Shown: positions 35,601 to 43,259 of the stretch, one piece after another | Layout: each line of letters starts with the position of its first letter | Position numbering within the stretch: position 1 is the first letter of the stretch | From: Caenispirillum salinarum_A | GTDB taxonomy: Bacteria; Pseudomonadota; Alphaproteobacteria; Rhodospirillales; Rhodospirillaceae | Assembly (NCBI RefSeq): GCF_044803115.1 | Contig: NZ_CP085224.1 | Coordinates: 2,666,001 to 2,730,000 of the forward strand | Direction: 5' to 3' | Length of the DNA stretch: 64,000 nt | Made by a program: the position numbers and the translations under genes | The notes under the pieces: generated by a model | What the model was told of the DNA's origin: nothing | Databases searched by the model: none | What the model saw: only the letters and a program-made list of their open reading frames with translations

Positions 35601-35964
35601 GGTAAAGTACCGGGCGGCCGACCGCCGCCCCGTCATCCGATTGGGGGCGGAGGCGCGAGCGGGGGACCCGGCCCGCTGGACCTTCTTCGTCGCCGACAAC
35701 GGCATCGGCATGGACCCGGTCTACAAGGAGCGCATCTTCCAGCCCTTCCAGCGCCTGCACACCCACGACACCTATGGCGGCACGGGCATCGGCCTTGCCG
35801 TCTGCCGCAAGGTGGTGGAGCGTCATGGCGGCGGGCTGACGGTCGAGACGGCGCCGGACGAGGGATCGACCTTCCGCTTCGACCTGGCCGCGGCAGAGCC
35901 TCCGCCCGCCGCCGACGCCGGCGCGCCGCAGGGCCAACCGGACCCGGAACCGGCGGGCGTTTGA
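32641..35964 (+). CDS. Membrane multi-PAS histidine kinase
   Basis: 1107 residues. Two membrane helices (about 8-32 and 195-216) bracket a helical periplasmic domain of some 160 residues. Five PAS domains start near residues 220, 337, 471, 599 and 729. The HisKA helix YAASHDLQEPLRGVTSY is near 866, N-box NLLGNAVKY near 981, DNGIGMDP and GTGIGLAVCRKV near 1045. All catalytic motifs are intact. It has no receiver domain; the Rcp1-like regulator two genes upstream is a candidate partner. The open frame reaching back to 32038 is a shadow of the upstream gene. Confidence 0.92.
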   Translation: MRRLTPIVMLVLAVLSVTALLVGVVTYATVALTDIERGLPRRTELLAREMAKLDREYLDLERTVALAAATGAPAHLTDAALKADFVHARIGTVRGIAQEMTPVLNQAALETVEDRLEALEGLLAPLVEQAARTGTPLDGAARAALDDAHGELLAGPRPTQEASHAAAARAAGAIAVQGENLAHFRTMAQGVLAFGGLSFLLALLLFIRARVAAAELRRSRERYRELFEGNAAVMLLIDPAEGLIVEGNHAALEFYGWNHEDLCGKPIGEINATPAAALARAVEDARSGRRRRFDFRHRRADGMIVDVEVLSGPVCVDGRDLLLSIIHDVSARRAAEGALAESQARHRMVIDATTQGFWYVAPGSAETIDVNDSLCAMLGYPRDEMLGRPLFDFVAPEDEAFLRERVATAPHTRHRTYEVRLHRAGGGTILTRFNATSLYEDGSGALRGSFAFIEDITVHRAIERRLEDSETMLRSMTANVPGVIYQWVEGPGEARGFRYVSPRSKEILGIPHKDLEEDWTRFVIHPEDAARWERSVLEALAFGSDWTFEGRMIRPDGRLLWWRGIARPTKSAEGGTLFNGIILDITRQKALEEQLEENRRLLNLALEAGRIGVWDLDLETDKVWFSEGWKRQLGYLPDEFENTMDAWRRVIDPEDAEVALQAVKNYVSGLIPQFDLVQRFRHKNGSTVHIRTRAKAVFNAQGRAVRLIGAHVDLTKEILTREKLERQTLHNQLILDSTAEGLYGVDPNGRVTFVNRACRRLLGFEEQDLIGADAHATTHHSRADGTPYPLEDCPVVQSMQDRTRHELVEEVLWRADGSALPVELSAAPMVHEGELVGAIVSFRDVSDRLLWRKELQRSNEELEQFAYAASHDLQEPLRGVTSYLSLLKRRHGPHMNEGALHYVEEALGGALRMTGMIRDLLTYSRVSTRGETLRPVDAGACARAALDNLSIAIAEASAEVSVDGRLPWVMADAAQLTSLFQNLLGNAVKYRAADRRPVIRLGAEARAGDPARWTFFVADNGIGMDPVYKERIFQPFQRLHTHDTYGGTGIGLAVCRKVVERHGGGLTVETAPDEGSTFRFDLAAAEPPPAADAGAPQGQPDPEPAGV

Positions 35965-36036
35965 TGGCGGCTGCGGCGGACCCCATGCTAAGGGAGACCA
36001 TGACCACCCCACCCACCGCCTGAAGGACACGCCGCC

Positions 36037-36741
36037 ATGCCCCCCGACTTCGCCCGTCCCGACCCGGAGGACCTGGCCGATGCCGCCGCCGAGGTGGTGG
36101 ACTGCATGCGCGTCCTGGGCAAGAGCGGCAGCAACATCGTGCTGGAAGCGCTGGGCGGCCACGACTTCGTGGAACTGGAGCACTACCCGCCGGGCGACGT
36201 GCGCGACCCGCAAACCCACAGCCAGTTCTACTTCCATGCCCATCCCGCTTCTCCGACGCGGGAGGCGGACTTCGGCCACTTCCACACCTTCCTTCGGCCC
36301 GGAGCCCTGCCCGCCGACGCCGCGCTGGCCGATCTGCCGGGCAACCCGGTGGACAGGGACCCGACGGCGGTGACGGCGCATCTTGTCGCCATCAGCATGG
36401 ACCGCTATGGCCGGCCGACGGCGCTTTTCACCACCAACCGGTGGGTCACCGACGAAACGGTCTATCCGGCCGACGTCTTGATCCCAGCCCTGCCAGCGTT
36501 TGAAATGGACGTCGCCCATCCGTCCTGGCCGCTGAACCGCTGGATAACGGCCATGATGACGCTCTACCGGTCGGAGATCGCGGCCCTTCTGCGCCAGCGT
36601 GACGAGGCTCTGGCCCGCCATGGATCAGGCGACGCCGGAGCCGATGTGCTGAACGACCGGGCGCTGGAGGTCACCTCGCGTCAACCCATTGACCTGGAAG
36701 CGAAACTGGTCGAGGTGCGCCACCTCGCCGGTTTAACATAG
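36037..36741 (+). CDS. Uncharacterised protein (DUF6969-like)
   Basis: 234 residues, cytoplasmic. Conserved-looking segments are GGHDFVELEHYPPGDVRDPQTHSQFYFHAHP, READFGHFHTFLRP and LVAISMDRYGRPTALFTTNRWVTDE. Many His and aromatic residues cluster in the first half, so metal binding is possible. The pattern reminds me of a conserved alphaproteobacterial family of unknown function (DUF6969, from memory). It precedes the sulfur cluster but is separated from it by a good promoter. Confidence 0.75.
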   Translation: MPPDFARPDPEDLADAAAEVVDCMRVLGKSGSNIVLEALGGHDFVELEHYPPGDVRDPQTHSQFYFHAHPASPTREADFGHFHTFLRPGALPADAALADLPGNPVDRDPTAVTAHLVAISMDRYGRPTALFTTNRWVTDETVYPADVLIPALPAFEMDVAHPSWPLNRWITAMMTLYRSEIAALLRQRDEALARHGSGDAGADVLNDRALEVTSRQPIDLEAKLVEVRHLAGLT

Positions 36742-36763
36742 TATTTTTGTATATCGCGGGCAT

Positions 36764-36820
36764 TTGACATTTCCATGGTGCGTATTTAAATCGGTTCCAC
36801 GATTGGAATCGGAGGATAAC
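36764..36820 (+). promoter_or_regulatory. Promoter and inverted repeat before the rhodanese gene
   Basis: TTGACA at 36764-36769, then 16 bases to TTAAAT (36786-36791). Directly downstream is the near-perfect inverted repeat CGGTTCCA-CGAT-TGGAATCG (36792-36811), where a repressor would cover the start site. The ribosome site GGAGGA follows at 36811. The region is markedly AT-richer than its surroundings. Confidence 0.6.
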
Positions 36821-36822
36821 CC

Positions 36823-37776
36823 ATGCGCACGCTGTACATTGCCGCTTCCGCCGCCGTGCTGCTCGCCGCCGGCACCGCCGCCGCCCAGGCCGAGGGCCTG
36901 ACCGACCGCCCGCTGGTCGACCCGGCATGGCTGGAAAGCAACCTGGATGCCGAGAACCTGGTGGTGATCGACATCCGCGACCCCGAGTATGACAAGGACG
37001 GCAAGCCCAAGGGCCCGGTCCCCTACACCCAGGGCCACATTCCCGGATCGTTGGCCGCTCCCTACGTCGGCTACGCCTGGCGCACCAAGACCGACGGGAC
37101 GCCGGGCATGCTGCCGACCGTCCCGACGCTGGAAGAAAAGATCGGCGCGCTGGGCATCGACGAGGACACCCATGTCGTCATCATTCCGGCCGGCGAGGAT
37201 TCGTCCGACTTCGGCAGCGCCACCCGCGTCTACTGGACCTTCAAGGTGATGGGCCACGACGAGGTCTCCATCCTGGAAGGCGGGCACAAGGCGTGGGTCG
37301 CGGCCGGCAAGCCCCTGTCGACCGAGGGGACGCAGCCCTCGCCCGCCATCTTCGAGGCCGAGTTCCGCCCCGAGATGATCGCCACCGCCGAGGATGTGCG
37401 CCAGGCCCTGGACGGCAAGACCGCCCTGGTCGACGCCCGCCCGACCGAGCAGTACCTGGGCCAGGCCAAGAGCCCGGTGGCCAAGGTTTCCGGCACCATT
37501 CCGGGCTCGGCCAACATCGCCAACGGCCTGTTCTACGACGGCAGGACCGCCCAGTTCGCCGAACCGTCCGAAATCGACAGCCTGCTTGAGCAGGTGGGCA
37601 TCGAGAAGAACCAGCCGCAGATTGCCTACTGCAACACCGGCCACTGGGCCTCTGTCGCGTGGTTCGGCCTGAGCGAGGTCGCCGGCGCCGAGAACGTCAG
37701 CATGTATGACGGCTCGCTGGCCGAATGGACCAGGGACGCCGACAACCCGATGGTCGTCTACGGCAACACCAACTAA
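36823..37776 (+). CDS. Exported double-rhodanese sulfurtransferase
   Basis: 317 residues. Signal peptide (MRTLYIAASAAVLLAAGTAAAQA) and two rhodanese domains. The first (about 30-160) is inactive: GEDSSDFG sits where the cysteine loop should be. The second has the catalytic Cys270 in AYCNTGHWAS. It should move sulfane sulfur from thiosulfate or a persulfide to an acceptor in the periplasm. It heads an operon with a YeeE-type permease and a Cys-repeat protein. Confidence 0.9.
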   Translation: MRTLYIAASAAVLLAAGTAAAQAEGLTDRPLVDPAWLESNLDAENLVVIDIRDPEYDKDGKPKGPVPYTQGHIPGSLAAPYVGYAWRTKTDGTPGMLPTVPTLEEKIGALGIDEDTHVVIIPAGEDSSDFGSATRVYWTFKVMGHDEVSILEGGHKAWVAAGKPLSTEGTQPSPAIFEAEFRPEMIATAEDVRQALDGKTALVDARPTEQYLGQAKSPVAKVSGTIPGSANIANGLFYDGRTAQFAEPSEIDSLLEQVGIEKNQPQIAYCNTGHWASVAWFGLSEVAGAENVSMYDGSLAEWTRDADNPMVVYGNTN

Positions 37777-37803
37777 GCCGACCGACGCAGCGAGAGACCG
37801 ATC

Positions 37804-39033
37804 ATGAGCAACGCCAATGCCTCCGCCACCACCGCATCCCGGTCGGGCATCTTCGGCCGGTCCGGGGTGACGGTGGACAACGGCCCGGCCCTGGCAGCCG
37901 GCGCCGCCCTGGTGCTGGGCGCCATCGCCGTGTGGCAGGCGGTGGACCTGCGCCAGGCCGCCCTGTTCCTCATCGGTGGAGCCCTGGGCGCGACCCTCTA
38001 CCATGCCGCCTTCGGCTTCACCGGCGGCTGGCGCCGCCTGGTGGTGGAGCGGCGCGGTCGCGCCATGCGGGCACAGATGCTCATGATCGGGCTCGCCGCC
38101 CTCGTCTTCATGCCCCTGCTGGCGGCCGGAGAGGTTTTCGGCACACCGCTGGTCGGTTCGGTGGCGCCGGTGGGCGTCTCGGTCCTGGTCGGCGCCGCCC
38201 TGTTCGGCCTGGGGATGCAGCTCGGCGGCGGCTGCGGCTCGGGCACTCTGTTCACCGTCGGCGGCGGGTCGAGCCGCATGCTGGTGACGCTGGCCTTCTT
38301 CGTCATCGGTGCCGTGCTGGGAAGCTGGCACCTGCCCTGGTGGCTGGAGCAGCCCGGCCTGCCGCCCGTCAGCCTGGGCGCGAGCCTTGGCGTGCCCGGC
38401 GGCCTGGCCGTCACGCTGGCCGGCCTGGCGCTGGTCGCGGCGTCGACGGTCTTGGTAGAAAGGCGCCGCCATGGCGCGCTGGAGCCCGCCCCGATGCCGC
38501 CGCGCCACGGCCTGGGCCGCCTGCTGCACGGCCCCTGGCCGCTGCTGGGAGCGGCGCTGCTTCTGGCTGGGCTGAACATTGCGACGCTGCTGGTCGCCGG
38601 CCACCCGTGGTCCATCACCTTCGCCTTCGGCCTCTGGGGCGCCAAGACGGCGCAGGCCGTGGGCGTGCCGGTGGAGACCTGGGCCTTCTGGAACTGGCCC
38701 GGCCCGCAGGCCGCGCTTGGTGACAGCGTGCTGTTCGACACTACGTCGGTGATGAACTTCGGCATTCTTATCGGTGCGGCGCTGGCCGCCGCGCTGGCCG
38801 GCAAGTTCGCGCCCAAGGCCGCCCTGCCGTGGCGGAGCCTCGCCGCCGCCATCGTCGGGGGCCTCTTGATGGGCTATGGCGCGCGGCTGGCGTTCGGCTG
38901 CAACATCGGCGCCCTGTTCTCCGGCATCGCCTCGGGCAGCCTGCACGGCTGGCTGTGGTTCGCCGCCGCCTTTGCGGGCAGCCTGATCGGCATTCGCCTG
39001 CGCCCCCTGTTCGGCCTCGACGGAGGCAAGTGA
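37804..39033 (+). CDS. YeeE/YedE (TsuA-like) sulfur-compound permease
   Basis: 409 residues with ten or more membrane helices. The family cysteines are present in both halves: GGGCGSGTLFTVGGGSS in the first and RLAFGCNIGALFSGIASGS in the second. In TsuA these cysteines relay thiosulfate through the membrane. It starts 27 bp after the rhodanese stop, so periplasmic sulfur handled by the rhodanese could be passed straight into the cell. Confidence 0.92.
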   Translation: MSNANASATTASRSGIFGRSGVTVDNGPALAAGAALVLGAIAVWQAVDLRQAALFLIGGALGATLYHAAFGFTGGWRRLVVERRGRAMRAQMLMIGLAALVFMPLLAAGEVFGTPLVGSVAPVGVSVLVGAALFGLGMQLGGGCGSGTLFTVGGGSSRMLVTLAFFVIGAVLGSWHLPWWLEQPGLPPVSLGASLGVPGGLAVTLAGLALVAASTVLVERRRHGALEPAPMPPRHGLGRLLHGPWPLLGAALLLAGLNIATLLVAGHPWSITFAFGLWGAKTAQAVGVPVETWAFWNWPGPQAALGDSVLFDTTSVMNFGILIGAALAAALAGKFAPKAALPWRSLAAAIVGGLLMGYGARLAFGCNIGALFSGIASGSLHGWLWFAAAFAGSLIGIRLRPLFGLDGGK

Positions 39034-39041
39034 GTCCAGCC

Positions 39042-39509
39042 ATGAAAAAGAGCAAGCGCAACGCCCTGCTGTTCGGCTCCGTCTTCCTCGCGGGCACCGC
39101 CGCCGTCGCCGCCGACCACATCGCGCATCGCGGTCTGTCGGGCGCCAAGCCGGCCGCCGGACCGGTGATCGCCGGCTCCGCCACCTGCGCCGCCATCGCC
39201 CCCTGCGCGGCGGCCGCAGCGCCATGCGCCGCGGCGGCCGCCCCTTGCGCCGCCGGTGCCGCCGCGCCGTGCTCGGCCGGAGCCGCACCGGTGGCCGCAC
39301 CGACGCCGGCCAAGGCTGCACCCCCGCCGCGCATCGCCGGGCAGGACGGTCCCAAGATCGCCGGACAGCCGTCCTCACAGGGGCCGCGCATCGCCGGCCA
39401 GCCGGGCGCCGAGGCGCCCAAGCCGCGCATCGCGACCAAGCGCGCGCCGGCCGATCAGAACACCTCCCGCCCCGGCCCGCGCATTGCCGGTCCGGCCGGC
39501 GCCGACTGA
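39042..39509 (+). CDS. Small exported protein with Cys-Ala and PxIAG repeats
   Basis: 155 residues from ATG 39042, eight bases after the permease stop. Basic N-terminus and hydrophobic segment (MKKSKRNALLFGSVFLAG) suggest export. Residues about 45-85 are almost pure Ala/Pro with five cysteines spaced 6, 7, 7 and 8 residues apart (APCAAAAAPCAAAAAPC pattern). The second half repeats P-x-I-A-G/T six times (PRIAGQ, PKIAGQ, PRIAGQ, PRIATK, PRIAGP and an earlier PVIAGS). No known family. Operon position suggests handling of sulfane sulfur or a thiophilic metal. Confidence 0.75.
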   Translation: MKKSKRNALLFGSVFLAGTAAVAADHIAHRGLSGAKPAAGPVIAGSATCAAIAPCAAAAAPCAAAAAPCAAGAAAPCSAGAAPVAAPTPAKAAPPPRIAGQDGPKIAGQPSSQGPRIAGQPGAEAPKPRIATKRAPADQNTSRPGPRIAGPAGAD

Positions 39510-39600
39510 CCTTGCGGAGGAACCCTTTCCGGGGCGGATCGGTTATGCTGTGCGGCCACGCAGCCGCCACCGATACGATCCTGCGCCGGAAGGGAGTTTC

Positions 39601-41163
39601 ATGACCGCCAGCCGCACCGTCATCCGCGCCCTGCTCTTCGTCACGGGCGCGGTGACCATTGCGCTCGAACTTATCGCCTCGCGCATCCTGACGCCCTACG
39701 TCGGCGGCAGCCTGTACGTGTGGACGGCGATCCTGTCCATCACGCTGCTGGCGCTTGCGGCGGGCTATCACTTGGGCGGACGATGGTCGCGCCTGCCCTC
39801 GCGCGACCGGCTGTTCGTGCGGTTTCCGGCCGGCACGGCGGTGATCCTGTGCCTGACCGCCCTTCTCTTTCCCATGTTCCTCCCGACCCTCGCATATCGG
39901 GACGCGCTGACCGGCGCGTTCTTCGGCGCGACGCTGCTGCTAGGCCCGACGCTGGTGTTGCTGAGCGCCATGGGCCCGCTTGCCGTGGCCCTGACGGCGT
40001 CGGAACACGGCGACCGGGGTGCCGGCGCGGTGTTCGCCATCAGCACGGTCGGCTCGGTGGCCGGTGCGCTGGCCGGCGCATTCCTGCTGCTGCCCTTCAT
40101 GGCGCCGGCGGCGACGCTGGTGGTGCTGGCCGCCGTGCTCGCGGGCGTGTCGGTGGTGGCGCTTGCGGCGGTGGTGCGCGACCGGATGACGGTGCTGGGC
40201 CTGCTGCCAGCCTCGGTCGCCGCCGTGGCGCTGGTCGGGGTGACGCTGTTCAACCCGCCGGACAGCCGGGCGCTCGGCGGCACCATGACCATGCATCATG
40301 TGGAGACCATCCGCTCCGCCCATTCCACCGTCGTGGTGGTGGACGTGGCGCACGAGACGACCCCCGGCACCATCCGCCTGTACCTGGAGGAAAACCAGAT
40401 GCAGAGCGCCGCCGCCCGCGACGGCGCCCCCGGCGGGCCGCTGTTCTACCAGGCGGTGGCCGAAGAGGTGCTGACGGAGATGGTGCCCGAGGGCGGCCGC
40501 ATTCTTGTCCTCGGCCTGGCCGGCGGAACCCTGGCGACGACGCTTGCCGACAGGGGCCGGCAGGTGGAGGCCGTGGAGATCAACCCGCACTCGCCGGAGA
40601 TCGCGGCGCGCTGGTTCGGCTTCGACCGCGACCGCATTCCCGTCACCATCGGCGACGCCCGCCGTATCCTGCGTCAGTGCCAGGACGGCGGGCGCGGCGG
40701 CTATGACGCCATCCTGTTCGACATCTTCAGCGGCCTGTCCGTGCCCGACCACCTGATCACGCGCGAGACCTTCGCCCTGGCCGCGGGATGCCTGAGCCCC
40801 GATGGCGTGGTCGTCGCCAACACCATCGTCCCGCCCCGCGACGCCCGGCCGACCCGCCGCCTGATGGCCGCCATGGCCGAGGGGGTGGGCACCGACGTTG
40901 CCGTCTACGAGGCGGGCGCCGACCGCCACAACCGCATCATGGTGGCGGCCCGCGACGGGGGGAAGGTGCCGGCCATCGCGCTGGAGAAGTATCCGGTGTC
41001 GCTGTTCGGCCGCCGCACCCGCGCCGTCGTCCCGGTGCTGGAAACCCGAAAGGAACTTTCCGACGTGGCGCCCCTGACCGACTGGAGCAACGACTTCGCG
41101 TTGGGCATTGCGCGCATGTCCCGCGACCTGGCCTTCTTCCCGATCCCTGAATCCTGGCACTGA
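39601..41163 (+). CDS. Membrane-fused spermidine-synthase-like protein
   Basis: 520 residues from ATG 39601 (GGAAGGGAG site). The first 220 residues form about seven membrane helices, starting ALLFVTGAVTIALELIASRILTPYVGGS, as in fused MFS/spermidine synthases. The C-terminal half has the synthase Rossmann fold: ILVLGLAGGTLATTLADRG, VEAVEINPHSPEIA, DARRILR, YDAILFDIFSGLSVPDHL. These proteins transfer aminopropyl groups or act on unknown small molecules. It is followed by an ATP-grasp gene 122 bp on. Confidence 0.88.
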   Translation: MTASRTVIRALLFVTGAVTIALELIASRILTPYVGGSLYVWTAILSITLLALAAGYHLGGRWSRLPSRDRLFVRFPAGTAVILCLTALLFPMFLPTLAYRDALTGAFFGATLLLGPTLVLLSAMGPLAVALTASEHGDRGAGAVFAISTVGSVAGALAGAFLLLPFMAPAATLVVLAAVLAGVSVVALAAVVRDRMTVLGLLPASVAAVALVGVTLFNPPDSRALGGTMTMHHVETIRSAHSTVVVVDVAHETTPGTIRLYLEENQMQSAAARDGAPGGPLFYQAVAEEVLTEMVPEGGRILVLGLAGGTLATTLADRGRQVEAVEINPHSPEIAARWFGFDRDRIPVTIGDARRILRQCQDGGRGGYDAILFDIFSGLSVPDHLITRETFALAAGCLSPDGVVVANTIVPPRDARPTRRLMAAMAEGVGTDVAVYEAGADRHNRIMVAARDGGKVPAIALEKYPVSLFGRRTRAVVPVLETRKELSDVAPLTDWSNDFALGIARMSRDLAFFPIPESWH

Positions 41164-41285
41164 GCGATACCTGAACGGCGTAGCCGGCACCCTTGCGTGG
41201 CAGGTCGGCCGTTGTCACGCCGAAGACCGTATTTTTCATGCGTTGATGGGCTGTTGGCTTCTCGCGTTCGTTCGGGAGGCGCGCC

Positions 41286-42605
41286 ATGACCCGCCATGTC
41301 TTCATCATAGGGCTCGACGACCTGCACCTGGCCGAGGCCCGATCCATCCGGGGCGCGGAGGACATCGTCTTCCACGGGCTGATCCCCTACCACGACATCG
41401 TCCACCCCTCCGCCTACCCCATCGAGGCCCTGCTTGCCACGGGCCGGGCGGAGATGGCCGAGGCGCCCTCTGTGGACGCCATCATCGGCCACTGGGACTT
41501 TCCGACGACGTCGCTCCTGCCCATTCTGCGGCGCGAACACGGCCTGCCCGGCCCGACGCTGGAGAGCGTGCTGCTCTGCGAGAACAAGTACTGGGGCCGC
41601 CTCGCCCACGCCGCCGCCGTACCCGAGTGCACGCCGCCTTTCGCGCTGGTCGATCCCGCCGCGCCCGACGCCGCCGAGCGGCTGCCCCTGTCGCCGCCCT
41701 TCTGGCTGAAGCCGACGGTCGCCTTTTCCTCCTACCTGGGTTTTCGCATCGAGACGGCCGAGCAGTACCGCGACGCCATCGTCCAGGTACGCGACAACAT
41801 CGGCCTCTTCGCCGAGCCCTTCGCGGAGATCGCCGCCCACGCAGAGCACCCCGAGGCACTTCCCGGCGAAGGCGGCGGCGACGCCTGCATCGCCGAGGGC
41901 ATCATCGGCGGCGAGTTGTGCACGCTGGAGGGATACGTGCTGGACGGCGACGTTCAGGTGTATGGCGTGCTCGACAGCCTGCGGGGCTCCAACAACGTCA
42001 GCTTCCTGAGCTATCAATTGCCCTCGCACCTGCCGGGGGAGGTGCAGGCGCGCATGGCCGATGCCGCCGCGCGGGTGCTGCGGCACATCGGGCTCGACGA
42101 CACCCCCTTCAACATGGAGTTCTTCTGGGACCGCGAAAGCGACCGCGTGTGGCTGCTGGAGATCAACCCGCGCATCAGCAAGAGCCACTGCGCCCTGTTC
42201 CGGCTGGTCATGGGCGCCTCGCACCACGAGGTGGCGGTGAACGTGGCCTTCAAGCGCCGGCCGGACTTTCCGCGCCGCGACGGGCCGTTCCCCATGGCGG
42301 GCAAGTTCATGCCGCGCACCTATGGCGACGCCGTGGTCCTGCGCGTTCCCGGCCCCGACGACATCGCCGCCGTCGCCGCCGATTTTCCCGAAATGGTCCT
42401 GCACATGCACATCCAGGAAGGAACGCGGCTGTCGGACCTGCCGGCTCAGGACAGCTACAGCTTCGAGATCGCCGACCTGTTCATCGGCGCCGGGGACGAG
42501 GCGGCCCTGCACGACAAGTTCCACACCATCATGGAGCGTCTGGACTTCCGCTTCTCGGAGGTGGTGCCGACCAATTACGGTCGCGCGCGGGCTGATACAG
42601 GTTAA
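41286..42605 (+). CDS. ATP-grasp enzyme of unknown substrate
   Basis: 439 residues. Central ATP-grasp features: PFWLKPTVAFSSYLGFRI (lysine strand), ACIAEGIIGGELCTLEGYVLDG, and the metal site FNMEFFWDRESDRVWLLEINPRISKSHC. The N-terminal HVFIIGLDDLHLAEARSI domain is Rossmann-like, and a further C-terminal domain starts near GKFMPRTYGDAV. Such enzymes join a carboxylate to an amine or thiol through an acyl phosphate. Neighbouring spermidine-synthase homology hints at an amine partner; the product is unknown. Confidence 0.85.
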   Translation: MTRHVFIIGLDDLHLAEARSIRGAEDIVFHGLIPYHDIVHPSAYPIEALLATGRAEMAEAPSVDAIIGHWDFPTTSLLPILRREHGLPGPTLESVLLCENKYWGRLAHAAAVPECTPPFALVDPAAPDAAERLPLSPPFWLKPTVAFSSYLGFRIETAEQYRDAIVQVRDNIGLFAEPFAEIAAHAEHPEALPGEGGGDACIAEGIIGGELCTLEGYVLDGDVQVYGVLDSLRGSNNVSFLSYQLPSHLPGEVQARMADAAARVLRHIGLDDTPFNMEFFWDRESDRVWLLEINPRISKSHCALFRLVMGASHHEVAVNVAFKRRPDFPRRDGPFPMAGKFMPRTYGDAVVLRVPGPDDIAAVAADFPEMVLHMHIQEGTRLSDLPAQDSYSFEIADLFIGAGDEAALHDKFHTIMERLDFRFSEVVPTNYGRARADTG

Positions 42606-42751
42606 GGATCCGCCCGCGCCATGGCCGACCATGGATGGCGTGACGGGATGGTGAAAGGGCACGCAACGAAGGGAGGAACGCCATGCGCACCTTCCACCAG
42701 GCCGCGCCTCGACTGACAGAAACCATCCCCTGCCCGTCGGCCGGGCGCACT

Positions 42752-42786
42752 GGGCCGGGAGCACGCCTGACGGCGGCTCCCGGCCC
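42752..42786. terminator. Hairpin at the end of the small minus-strand gene
   Basis: 11-bp perfect stem GGGCCGGGAGC / GCTCCCGGCCC with a 13-base loop, ending 10 bases from the stop of the gene at 42797. On the plus strand TTCTTCC follows. It may serve the ATP-grasp transcript as well. Confidence 0.55.
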
Positions 42787-42796
42787 TTCTTCCGCG

Positions 42797-43147
42797 CTAG
42801 AGCCGCAGGATCTGGAAGGTGGCAAAGCGATCCGTCGCGGGCCGGCGCGGCACGTGCGGCAGGACGTCGAACAGCGGCCGGTCGCAGGGGCCGACGGCCA
42901 CCGAGACGCCCGATGTCAGCAGTCGCCGCGCCGAGGCGGCATCGATCCATCCGCACAGAAGCAGGCTCATGCGGTAGGCGATGAGCATGTCGCACAGCGC
43001 ATGACGGTCGCGCGCCTGGTTGCGCAGCCATATGCCGCGGGCGTGCGGCGTCGCCTCGAGAATGGCCACCCAGGGCGCCATTTCGAAAAAGGGCGACAGA
43101 AACGCGGAGGGTCCTCGCCGATCGGTGAGCGCCGCCCGGCCGCGCAT
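42797..43147 (-). CDS. Small hypothetical protein divergent from the Crp/Fnr gene
   Basis: 116 residues from ATG 43147 with a GGGAG site eight bases upstream. The protein reads credibly (MAPWVAILEATPHARGIWL, ALCDMLIAYRMSLLLCGWID, LLTSGVSVAVGPCDRPLFD) but belongs to no family I know. The terminator-like hairpin just after its stop and the 112-bp divergent gap to the regulator support it. A plus-strand frame also covers the region, so this call is tentative. Confidence 0.5.
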   Translation of the reverse strand: MRGRAALTDRRGPSAFLSPFFEMAPWVAILEATPHARGIWLRNQARDRHALCDMLIAYRMSLLLCGWIDAASARRLLTSGVSVAVGPCDRPLFDVLPHVPRRPATDRFATFQILRL

Positions 43148-43259
43148 ACCACTTCTCCCGAATTTCCGGCGGCGCCTGGAAAGGCGCACACTGTCTGGAC
43201 AAGAGAACCCTAATGAAAAATGCAAGCGCGGCACTAACCTGCGTCAACGGAGGCGTCCG

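Noticed and set aside
39185..39290. Short tandem repeats with about 21-base period that could look like a repeat array
   Set aside because: They are the in-frame Cys/Ala codons of the 155-aa protein, not CRISPR repeats; there are no unique spacers.
42683..43213. Plus-strand frame of 176 codons with a good GGGAGGA ribosome site
   Set aside because: Its translation is Arg/Pro/Gly-rich without protein-like features, and the minus-strand frame opposite it has its own ribosome site and a hairpin at its end. I kept the minus-strand call at modest confidence.
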